NCBI RefSeq assembly: GCF_003053725.1
Contig: NZ_QAYC01000001.1
Span: 186,001-250,000, forward strand
DNA: 64,000 nt
Reading direction: 5' to 3'
Source: Rhodovulum kholense
GTDB lineage: Bacteria; Pseudomonadota; Alphaproteobacteria; Rhodobacterales; Rhodobacteraceae
Of the stretch, positions 51,939 to 58,914 are shown piece by piece. Position 1 is the stretch's first letter; every line of letters begins with the position of its first letter. The translations under genes were made by a program, and so were the position numbers. A model generated the notes under the pieces. The model saw only the letters and a list, made by a program, of their open reading frames with translations. It was not told the origin of the DNA and ran no database searches.

Positions 51939-52342
51939 ATGATCGAGGCCACCGACCACGCGATCCGCACCGACGGCATGGCGCTGATCGCGCGCATGGG
52001 CATCGTCCTGGCCTCGGGCGCCACACGCGCACCGCGCGGCCGGGCATGGTCCTGGCGGATGCGGAATGCGAGGCCCTGCTGCGGCCCGAGGTCCGCGACT
52101 ATCGTGCCCGGTTGCTGACCTTCTTCTCGGCCGAGACGCGCGCCCGGCGCCTGTCGCCGCTCTGGGATGCGGTCTTCACCAGCCTTGCCATCAACGTCGG
52201 CGTGGCCGGCGCAGGCCGATCCACCGCGACCCGGCGCCTGAACGCGGGCGACGTGCCGGGCGCCTGCGAGGGCCTGACCTGGTGGAACAAGGCGGGTGAA
52301 GAGGTCGTCAAGCGGGTCGGGCAACTCGTTCCATTACCGTAA
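51939..52342 (+). pseudogene. Phage lysozyme (GH24-like) with deleted active-site segment
   Basis: The N-terminal part reads in one frame (ATDHAIRTDGMALIARMGIVLAS) and the rest in another (RHTRTARPGMVLADAECEALL, then LTFFSAETRARRLSPLWDAVFTSLAINVGVAG and GACEGLTWWNKAG). This matches the C-terminal domain of phage GH24-type lysozymes. Around 52018 the segment that should carry the catalytic Glu and the Y-x-G-(Y/V)-GHT stretch is lost, shifting the frame. The C-terminus is also altered after WWNKAG. No activity is expected. Confidence 0.75.
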
Positions 52343-52720
52343 CTCGTCCAGCTCTATCGCGCGCGAGACATCACGGGTCGGCACAAAACGCGGCGGTGCG
52401 GCACGAAGGGCTGCGGCATCTTCGCTCGTGGCCTCGTCGTTGCCGAGATCCTCCATCATGTCAGAGCGCAGATCGATCGCCGCGGATATTCCCTTCTCAT
52501 CCAAACACGGCATCGGATTTGGAATGAAATATGAACCTTTCAGGATGAAATCCGCATGCGGTTGCGCATCCAGATTCGCTTGGGACATGCCCTCCGGCAA
52601 GCCGTCGAAAAGTCCGTCCGGAGGCGGAAAATTACCGTTCTCGAACGGAAGTCTCTCCAAATGGCCGGGTTCGAATTTCCTCCCGTCCTCCATCAACGAC
52701 TTCCAATCAGCCGTCAGCAT
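52334..52720 (-). CDS. Small acidic protein of unknown function, downstream of the immunity gene
   Basis: A 128-residue protein, MLTADWKSLMEDGRKFEPGHLERL to RDVSRAIELDELR, clearly acidic, with no signal peptide or membrane segment. It has a good ribosome binding site (GAGGGGAG 4 bases before ATG) and no internal defect, unlike its neighbours. It lies 9 bases after the PoNi-like gene on the same strand, so it was probably the third gene of a toxin-immunity operon. It could be a second immunity protein; I do not recognise the family. Confidence 0.7.
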   Translation of the reverse strand: MLTADWKSLMEDGRKFEPGHLERLPFENGNFPPPDGLFDGLPEGMSQANLDAQPHADFILKGSYFIPNPMPCLDEKGISAAIDLRSDMMEDLGNDEATSEDAAALRAAPPRFVPTRDVSRAIELDELR

Positions 52721-52729
52721 GTGCTCCCC

Positions 52730-53513
52730 TCAAGCGACGGGTCGGCAGCTGCGCGCCCAATCGGCCCATTCGGCCGGGTAATGCGGGTGGCCGCGCAAAT
52801 CGGTATTGTCGATCCCGAAAGCAACCGAGGCCGCGGCCGCCTCCAGGCACCAGCAGCCGACATAGGTACTGTTCTCGCCAAGATCCTCCGCCCGCGTGGT
52901 CTGGGCCGCAAGCTCGGTTGCCATCTCATCATACCAACCCTTCAGGAATCTCCCCAAATGATGCGGACGTGCGAAATCGGGTTCTTCGGGGTCTATGGCG
53001 AGCCACAGGTTCTGATAGGCACTGGGCCAATGAACCGGACTTTGCGGGGGATATCGTCAAGACCAAGCTGACGTCGGAAGGCTGACCAGATCCGGTCGTA
53101 GCCGCCATAATCGCGCTTGGTCAGATCGAACTGATCGAGGGCATCGAAGAAGGCCTTCGCCTCGGCCTGCCCGGCGCAGCACAGGACGAGCATAGAGATA
53201 AATCGGAGGAAGGTGTCTTAACCGAAACGAGCGATGTCATCGGGCATCTCGGTCCCGAAGCGGGCAACCATTTCCGGGCAAAGATGCCCAACCGCACGCA
53301 GTCCTGGCACGATAACCTCAGGCATGGGCGCGCCAGCGGAATAGAGGCAAAGCGAGGTTTTGAACAACGCATGAAGAAGCGGATTTCCTTTCCCTCCCTG
53401 TTTCAGGGGCCCGGTGGTGGTTGACGGTAGCTTTTCTCGTATGCCTCAAGATCCTCGTATTGGCACGCCAAGGCCTGCTTCCAGAATTCCGGGGGTGCCA
53501 GTTTGTCTCTCAT
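52730..53513 (-). pseudogene. PoNi-like immunity protein (DUF1910/DUF1911), decayed
   Basis: Reading across frames from ATG 53513 (with GGAGAAAG just upstream) gives a nearly full-length protein of about 260 residues: MRDKLAPPEFWKQALACQYE, FKTSLCLYSAGAPMPEVIVPGLR, KAFFDALDQFDLTKRDYGGYDR, and a C-terminus with YVGCWCLEAAAASVAFGIDNTDLRGHPHYP. The last segment is the hallmark of DUF1911, and the whole resembles PoNi immunity proteins. Defects: a frameshift near 53405, an in-frame TAA near 53220 and a one-base loss near 53010. PoNi proteins neutralise PoNe DNases; the gene upstream is PoNe-like. Confidence 0.75.
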
Positions 53514-54059
53514 CGCTTTCTCCGGGTTGGGGTAGGAATGGGCAAACCGTCTTCATCAAGCCAGACTTCTGTTACCTTTCCGGTTTTATCGACTGTTCAA
53601 GAGAACAGCATCATAACCGTCATTCATTGCCCGGCGAGCCTGTCGGCTCAGGTTTGCGTTTCCCAAACGAGCTTCGATCCAACGTTGCGACATCTGCAGG
53701 ACTCCCTTGGAGGTCATACTCTGCCTGGAACCCAGCGCCTTCGCATCGGACAGGATGTGGCGCGGGGGCGGACCGGGATCGACATATACCGCGTCGATCT
53801 TGTTCGGCCCGGTGATGGGGCCATCCATCGTCATCGCCGGATCGCCGGCCTTTTCCCAGCCCTCGTCAACCGCGTAGCGATCAGCCACGGTCTTGCCCCA
53901 GCGGCCCTTCAGGTAGTTGTTGTTTGTCGGCCGCCCCGTGACCCGGGTCGCCGCAAGGTAGTGATCGAGACCGCTCTGCGTCAGGGCGGCATCGATCTGC
54001 TGCAGGATTTCCTTGCGGAACGCCGGGTCGGTCGCCAGCAGATAGACCGTCTCGAACAA
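53510..54059 (-). pseudogene. PoNe-like DNase toxin C-terminal domain, decayed
   Basis: A 157-residue open stretch (TTG at 54059 to TAA at 53586) holds the PoNe toxin pattern: NKIDAVYVDPGPPPRHIL with Asp89, the D-x-K core at Asp105-Lys107 (relatives usually have Glu-x-Lys), and KGVLQMSQRWIEARLG. After a frameshift near 53595 the end continues as VDKTGKVTEVWLDEDGLP and stops at TGA 53510, overlapping the PoNi ATG. PoNe is a PD-(D/E)XK-type DNase domain at the C-terminus of secreted effectors. No delivery domain precedes it; the frame runs back into the response regulator stop. Confidence 0.7.
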
Positions 54060-54149
54060 GGCGACCGCCGATGGCAGGGCCGTGCGACGGCCGCCCGGGT
54101 GCGGAAAGGAGGGCGCGGAAGGGCAGGGGGGACGGAGCGACCCGGCGGG

Positions 54150-54539
54150 TCAGGAATTGACCAGCGTGTCGAGCCGGGCGATTTCGGCTTCATCGATCGG
54201 CTTTCGCAGAAAGCTGCGGACGGCCGGAAAGCTTTCGGCGCGTTCGACATCGGTCTCGCTTTCCGAGCTGGTCAGGATCACCACGACCGAATCCTTCAGG
54301 TGGTCCGGCCAGTTTTCGGCGATTTCCTCGAGAAATTCGAAACCGTTCATGCGCGGCATGTTTATGTCGATGATGAGCGCGTCGATCTTGGGGCAGTCCG
54401 GCGTTCGCAGGAAATGAATGGCGTCTTCGGCCATGCCGAATTCAAGCATCGTGTCGACGAGGCCGGTCTTATGAATAAGCCGCTTCACCATCTTCCGTTC
54501 GAACCGGCAATCGTCGATCATCATGAGTGTGTTGATCAC
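54150..54539 (-). CDS. Single-domain response regulator (Rcp1-like)
   Basis: A 129-residue receiver domain with no output domain. The acidic pair is in MIDDCRF, the phospho-acceptor Asp in ALIIDINMPRMNGFEFLEEI, the Thr/Ser switch in VVILTSS, and the Lys in FLRKPIDEAE. The GTG at 54539 is chosen because AAGGAG lies 8 bases upstream. The gene overlaps the 3' end of the sensor kinase gene by 71 bases in another frame, so they are a cognate pair. Output is probably by protein contact. Confidence 0.93.
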   Translation of the reverse strand: MINTLMMIDDCRFERKMVKRLIHKTGLVDTMLEFGMAEDAIHFLRTPDCPKIDALIIDINMPRMNGFEFLEEIAENWPDHLKDSVVVILTSSESETDVERAESFPAVRSFLRKPIDEAEIARLDTLVNS

Positions 54540-57255
54540 CGTTCTTCTCCTTCAGGAAAATCGTGAAACGGCTGCCGTTCTCGGGTGCGGACTGAATCGC
54601 AATACGTCCCCCATGATTGAGGCTTACTCTTTGGCAGATGGCAAGTCCAAGTCCGCTGCCGGGATACAATTCGGTGTCATTGAGCCGGGTGAAAACCTGG
54701 AAAATCCGGCGATGGAATTTCGGATCGATCCCTATCCCCCGATCGGACACGGAAAACGCGACCATTCCGTGCGGTGCTGCGACCGGCTCTATGTCGATCT
54801 GCGGCGCATCTCCGGGGCGGTGGAACTTGATCGCGTTGCCGATGAGGTTTTGCAACAATTGATGCAGCTGACGCGGATTGCCAATAAGGCTTGGCAGGTC
54901 CCCGACTCGGATCTCGGCGCCGCTCGCGGCGATATCGGCGGTCAGGTCCTGAAGCACGTCGGCGGCGACCTTGCTCAGATCGACGGGTTCGACTGCGACT
55001 TCGCCGCCGACCGCGCGGGTGTAGTCCAGAACGTCGCTGATCATCCGGCCCATGCGTTCGAGAATTTCCTTCATGTCTGCAACCAGTTGCACATCATCGT
55101 CGGGCAGCTTTCCGGCGACGGAGTCGGTCAGCGCGTTGGCGATCAGCCTCAGCGTGCTGATCGGCGACTTGAGATCGTGCGAGGTCGCATAGGCGAAGTC
55201 GCGCAGTTCCGAATTGGTCCGCTCGACAATGGAGATCTGGTCGCGCAGCTCGGCGTTCAGCGTCTCGATCTCGGCCAGGTGCCTGCGTTCGCGGGTGACG
55301 TTCAGCACCATGACCAGGATCGACCCGCCGGTCAGGGCAAAGCTCGACCAGCGGAAGCTTTGCCCGGTCGTGGTCCGGAACTCGTAGGAATAGCCGTCGG
55401 TCAGGGCGGGCCCCGACAGGCCCGCAGCCAGCGCGGCGGGGGATTTGGTGCCCCAATGGGCGGCGTCGGCCGCGATCAGCGCGTTGATCGCGTCGCGGTA
55501 GACGGCGCCTTCGCGGATCAGCTCCGGACCCGAGGGGCTGACCGCGCGGGCGGCGGCATTGGCGAACTCGATCCGGCCGTTCGGCGCGACCATCAGAAGC
55601 CCCAGCGGAATCCGCTCGATCATGTTTGCGGTGAAGCGCAGGCGCTCTTGCCGGATGCGGTGGCGCTGAAACGGGATATAGCTCAGCGCGAGGACTGCCA
55701 CGGTGACGATCGCGGCCAAAAGCGACAGCACGCGGCCTTCGGTCCAGAACCCCCGGGGCTCGAGCCAGGCGGCGCGCAGGTCCTGATAGCGCTGCGAGGC
55801 CAGATAGCCGGGCATCACCAGGTTCAGGGCCTCGCGGACCGAGGGCAGGCCCCGCCGCAGCGCCGGCGCCAGATAGATCGTTTCCAGCGGATAGTCGACC
55901 TGAACGACCCTGTCCTCGCGATGCATCTCGGACAGGGTGCGGCGGAGCGCGCTGCTTTCGGCCAGGATCGTGTCGATCCGGCCCTCCAGCAGCGCCGTCA
56001 CCAGTTCGGCATAGGTTTCGAAACGCTGGACGTCGCTGGAATGGCGGCGGGCGACCGCGACCGAGACCCCGGCCCCCCAGGCGCCGACCCGCGCCTTGGC
56101 CAGCCCGTCGAATAGGTCCAGGCTGTCGCTGCGCACGAAAACGCCGATGTCGATGGCCTGAATCGGCAGCGCGAAATCCATCCTCTCCCTGCGGTCCGGG
56201 GTGATGCCGACCAGGGGCAGCACGTCGATGCCGCCCTGCGGGCCCTTGGCCCAGACCTCGGGCGGCACGGGCACGAATTGCAACTGAAGCCCCAGCAGCT
56301 TGCCCAGATCGCGGATCACCTCGACCGCAAAGCCGGTGGTCGATCCGTCGTCATTGACCTGCATGAAGGGCGGCAGGTTCACGACGCCCACGGTCAACAC
56401 CTCTGGCCGGGGCGGCGGCCGATCGACGAACCACTGCCGCCGCAAAGCGGCGAGCGTTCCGTTGGCTTCGAGCGTGTCGATGGCGGCGTTGATCGGACCA
56501 AGCAGATCGGCGCGGCTTTTATGGATGGCGATGACCCGCTCGATCGGCCTGACGGGCGGTCCGACGGCGGCAATCCGGTTGTCCAGCCGGACGCCATGGG
56601 CCAGCCCGACCATCCAGTCCTCGGCCAGCAGGGCGCCGTCGATCTCGCCCGACAGAAGCCGGATCAGCAGGGCATCGGCGTTCTCGAAGACCACGGGCCG
56701 GTTGCGGTCCAGCACCTCGGACGACCCCGAGCCCGCATATTGCCGGACCGTGCCGATGCGCTTGTTCACCGGGGTCACGAAGTCCGGGTTCCGCTCGTTC
56801 TCGATGCGGATGAAAAGCCGGACCTCGGTCCGCCCGACCGGTTTCGAGAAGAGGTTGGACGCTTGCAGCGCGGGAAGGCGCGCGATGGCGGTCATCAGCG
56901 TGGTTTCGCCGTCGATCTGGGCCTGGATCCGCGGTTGAAGACCGTCGAAGCGCCGAAGCTCGATGGGCACGCCCATGGTCTCGGACAGGGCCCGGACCAC
57001 GTCCGCCGAGAACCCGGTCGCTTCGCCATCGTCGCCGATCTGGCCGAAGGGGGCATTCTCGAGCCATCCCGCGACGATCGGCGCCGACGCGGCGTCGGGG
57101 GCGGTCTGCTGGGCCGTCTGGGCCGTCTGGGCGGACAGGGGGGACGGAAGACAGGCTGCGAGGCAAAGAAGCCCCGCAACAAGTGCCCACGCGCCTCGCC
57201 AGATTGCCGAACCTGAACTCCGACGTTCCAATTTGGTCTCCGACCTTCGCCCCAT
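54469..57255 (-). CDS. Sensor histidine kinase with two periplasmic solute-binding domains
   Basis: A 928-residue membrane kinase. A signal sequence (about 1-43) is followed by two SBP_bac_3 domains (about 58-275 and 285-505), which would bind a small ligand in the periplasm. One membrane helix lies at about 507-527 (VLSLLAAIVTVAVLALSYI). The cytoplasmic part has a PAS-like region (RIPLGLLMVAPNGRIEFANAAA), a coiled linker, HisKA with the phospho-His near 692 (YATSHDLKSPISTLRL), and HATPase_c (LLQNLIGNAIKFH, DRGIGIDPKFHRRIF, GSGLGLAICQR). The ligand is unknown. It probably phosphorylates the overlapping receiver protein. Confidence 0.94.
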   Translation of the reverse strand: MGRRSETKLERRSSGSAIWRGAWALVAGLLCLAACLPSPLSAQTAQTAQQTAPDAASAPIVAGWLENAPFGQIGDDGEATGFSADVVRALSETMGVPIELRRFDGLQPRIQAQIDGETTLMTAIARLPALQASNLFSKPVGRTEVRLFIRIENERNPDFVTPVNKRIGTVRQYAGSGSSEVLDRNRPVVFENADALLIRLLSGEIDGALLAEDWMVGLAHGVRLDNRIAAVGPPVRPIERVIAIHKSRADLLGPINAAIDTLEANGTLAALRRQWFVDRPPPRPEVLTVGVVNLPPFMQVNDDGSTTGFAVEVIRDLGKLLGLQLQFVPVPPEVWAKGPQGGIDVLPLVGITPDRRERMDFALPIQAIDIGVFVRSDSLDLFDGLAKARVGAWGAGVSVAVARRHSSDVQRFETYAELVTALLEGRIDTILAESSALRRTLSEMHREDRVVQVDYPLETIYLAPALRRGLPSVREALNLVMPGYLASQRYQDLRAAWLEPRGFWTEGRVLSLLAAIVTVAVLALSYIPFQRHRIRQERLRFTANMIERIPLGLLMVAPNGRIEFANAAARAVSPSGPELIREGAVYRDAINALIAADAAHWGTKSPAALAAGLSGPALTDGYSYEFRTTTGQSFRWSSFALTGGSILVMVLNVTRERRHLAEIETLNAELRDQISIVERTNSELRDFAYATSHDLKSPISTLRLIANALTDSVAGKLPDDDVQLVADMKEILERMGRMISDVLDYTRAVGGEVAVEPVDLSKVAADVLQDLTADIAASGAEIRVGDLPSLIGNPRQLHQLLQNLIGNAIKFHRPGDAPQIDIEPVAAPHGMVAFSVSDRGIGIDPKFHRRIFQVFTRLNDTELYPGSGLGLAICQRVSLNHGGRIAIQSAPENGSRFTIFLKEKNGDQHTHDDRRLPVRTEDGEAAYS

Positions 57256-57476
57256 CCGCCAGAATTAGGCAACACATCTTGACGTTAGGTTAATCTGGCA
57301 TGGTAGCAGAGAGTTTTCGCATTCCAAAGTGGGGGATTCACGATCTCTCCGGGCCGGAATTCGGGCGGGCAATATGGCTGCGGCTTGCGGCCCGGCCTGT
57401 GTGATCAATCCGACAAGTCGTGTTCGGTCCCCGACCGATCGGAAGAAAAATACTTGAAAAACAGTTTCGTATAACT

Positions 57477-57492
57477 TGGCACACGGTGTGCT
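57477..57492 (+). promoter_or_regulatory. Sigma-54-type promoter upstream of modD
   Basis: TGGCACACGGTGTGCT matches the RpoN consensus TGGCAC-N5-TTGC(A/T) with the invariant GG and GC exactly 12 bases apart; one T is replaced by G. It lies about 105 bases before modD. The same stretch contains a perfect palindrome (GCACAC-G-GTGTGC, 57479-57491), so a repressor site is an alternative reading. Confidence 0.55.
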
Positions 57493-57499
57493 ATTCTTT

Positions 57500-57524
57500 C
57501 GATATGAACTTTTAATATATAACG
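57500..57524. promoter_or_regulatory. Molybdenum-box-like (ModE/Mop-type) element
   Basis: CGATATGAA (57500-57508), seven bases, then TATATAACG (57516-57524). The right arm is a perfect Mo-box half-site (TATATAACG); the left arm matches its complement at 6 of 9 positions and the spacer is one base longer than the usual six. Confidence 0.4.
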
Positions 57525-57596
57525 CAGGGCGCGGCGCCCGGTGTCCGCCGGACAGAGCGACGCCCCGATGCCGCGCAACGGAAGGATCTGACCCAG

Positions 57597-58436
57597 ATGC
57601 TGCTGCTTGACGATACAGCCCTCGCCTGCCTCCTGAAACGGGATACGACCGCCGCGCTTTCCGTCGGCACCGGACCGGTCCGGCCGGGCCGGATGACCTC
57701 GGTCGCGATGCGGGCCCGACGCAGCGGTACGATTTGCGGCACCGAAGAGGCCGCGCGGATGTTCGCTCTGCTGGGCTGTGCCGCGGATATTGCGGCCGAA
57801 AGCGGAACGCGGGTGCGGCCCGGCGATCTGCTGATCGCGGCGCGGGGGCCGGCCGAGGCGCTGGTGGGGGCCGCGCAGGCGGTGCAGACCCTGCTGGAAT
57901 GGGCCTCGGGCGTCGCCGACAGCGCCGCGCGCATCGTGCAGGCCGTGCGCCGGGCCAATCCGGCGGTGGCGGTCGCCTGTCCGCGCAAGGCCATCCCCGG
58001 CGCGCGGCCGCTGGCGTTGAAGGCGGTGGCGGCGGGAGGCGCTGCGATCCATCCGGCGCTGCAGCCCGACGCGGCGCTGGTGCTGGCCGAATGCCGGGCG
58101 CTCGGCGGCCCCGAGACGCTGACCGACCGGATCGCGGGCCGGCGGCTGGCGGCGCCGGGCGCGCGGCTCGCGGTCGAGGTGCGCAACCGCGACGAGGCGC
58201 TGGAGGCCGCGGGCTTCGGCGCCGACATCCTTCTGTTGACCCGGATGGCGCCCGATGCTGTCGCCGCCACCTTGCGCGCGCTGGGACCGGACTGGCCGGG
58301 CGAGGTCCTGGCCGCCGGGCCGATCCCCGCCGAGGCCGCCCCGGCCTATGCCAAAAGCGGTATTCACGCGCTGGTCACCTCGGCGCCCTATCACGCGCTT
58401 CCGGCAGAGATCGAACTGGTCTACGAGGCGGGCTAG
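57597..58436 (+). CDS. modD: ModD protein (molybdenum-transport-associated, QPRTase-like)
   Basis: A 279-residue protein homologous to nicotinate-nucleotide pyrophosphorylase (QPRTase). Shared blocks include GTICGTEEAARMFALLGC, AEALVGAAQAVQTLLEWASGVA, and CPRKAIPGARPLALKAVAAGGAAIHP, where QPRTase has the catalytic TRKTxPGxR. ModD is encoded with molybdate transporters in several purple bacteria, but its reaction is not established. Here it stands without modABC in view. GGAAGG lies 11 bases before the ATG. Its stop overlaps the convergent VOC gene by four bases. Confidence 0.9.
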   Translation: MLLLDDTALACLLKRDTTAALSVGTGPVRPGRMTSVAMRARRSGTICGTEEAARMFALLGCAADIAAESGTRVRPGDLLIAARGPAEALVGAAQAVQTLLEWASGVADSAARIVQAVRRANPAVAVACPRKAIPGARPLALKAVAAGGAAIHPALQPDAALVLAECRALGGPETLTDRIAGRRLAAPGARLAVEVRNRDEALEAAGFGADILLLTRMAPDAVAATLRALGPDWPGEVLAAGPIPAEAAPAYAKSGIHALVTSAPYHALPAEIELVYEAG

Positions 58437-58810
58437 GCGGGTTCCGAGATCTCGATCAGGTTGAGGTCCGGGTCGCGCAGATAGATCGACCGGATCGGCC
58501 CGGTCGCCCCGGTGCGCGCCACCGGCCCTTCGACCGGGCGGAGGCCGCGCGCGGCCAGCGCCGCGATCACGTCGTCAAGCGGCCGGTCGGCCAGAAAGCA
58601 CAGATCGAGCGCGCCCGGCACCGGCAGATGCGCCTTGGGTTCGAACTCGTGGCCCTTGACGTGAATGTTGATCTTCTGGCGCCCGAAACACAGCGCTTTG
58701 CGCCCCGCGCCGAAGGTTTCCAGCCGAAGGCCAAGACCCTCCACATAGAAGGCCAGACAGGCCTCTTCGTCGGCGGTGGTCAGCACCAGATGATCGAGCG
58801 CGGAAATCAT
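58433..58810 (-). CDS. VOC family (glyoxalase/bleomycin-resistance fold) protein
   Basis: A 125-residue vicinal-oxygen-chelate protein with two beta-alpha-beta-beta-beta units. Likely metal ligands are His7 in ALDHLVLTTAD, a His in INIHVKGH and Glu in NLIEISEPA; the RSIYLRDPDLNLIEI end is typical. It could be a dioxygenase, glyoxalase or antibiotic-binding protein; the substrate is unknown. ATG 58810 gives the conserved MISALDHL start. Confidence 0.87.
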   Translation of the reverse strand: MISALDHLVLTTADEEACLAFYVEGLGLRLETFGAGRKALCFGRQKINIHVKGHEFEPKAHLPVPGALDLCFLADRPLDDVIAALAARGLRPVEGPVARTGATGPIRSIYLRDPDLNLIEISEPA

Positions 58811-58871
58811 TTCGGCGCCACTCTGCCATGGCCGCCCCGCCCAATGAAAGGTTGATTTTTCCGCGCGCAAG

Positions 58872-58885
58872 GGGCACTCGTGCCC
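58872..58885. repeat. Inverted repeat upstream of ilvD
   Basis: GGGCAC-TC-GTGCCC, two perfect 6-base arms with a 2-base centre, 30 bases before the ilvD start. It may be a protein-binding site between the divergent VOC and ilvD genes. Confidence 0.35.
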
Positions 58886-58914
58886 GATAGTCTGCCAGCC
58901 GGAAAGTCACGATC

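Larger units (their letters stand above)
50545..54149. mobile_element. Decayed integrative element at tRNA-Leu(CAA)
   Basis: Directly after the tRNA 3' end the sequence becomes visibly richer in A and T and loses intact core genes until the response regulator at 54150. It holds an integrase remnant, remnants of phage late genes (including lysozyme), an intact small gene and a toxin-immunity pair. The layout fits a prophage or island that entered at the tRNA and then lost most of its content. I could not see a duplicate of the tRNA 3' end near 54.1 kb, so the right border is uncertain. Confidence 0.75.
57256..57596. other. Intergenic region between sensor kinase and modD
   Basis: A divergent 341-base spacer with an AT-rich middle (57430-57525). 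The modD side holds the sigma-54-like promoter and molybdenum-box-like site listed separately. The kinase side (57260-57300) is moderately AT-rich. No small gene seen. Confidence 0.5.

Noticed and set aside
53414-54566. Plus-strand frames across the toxin-immunity region
   Set aside because: They lack recognisable domains, while the minus strand gives coherent PoNe and PoNi patterns with ribosome binding sites.
57405-58394. Open minus-strand frame opposite modD
   Set aside because: The plus strand encodes a recognisable ModD protein with a ribosome binding site; the minus frame has no recognisable domain.
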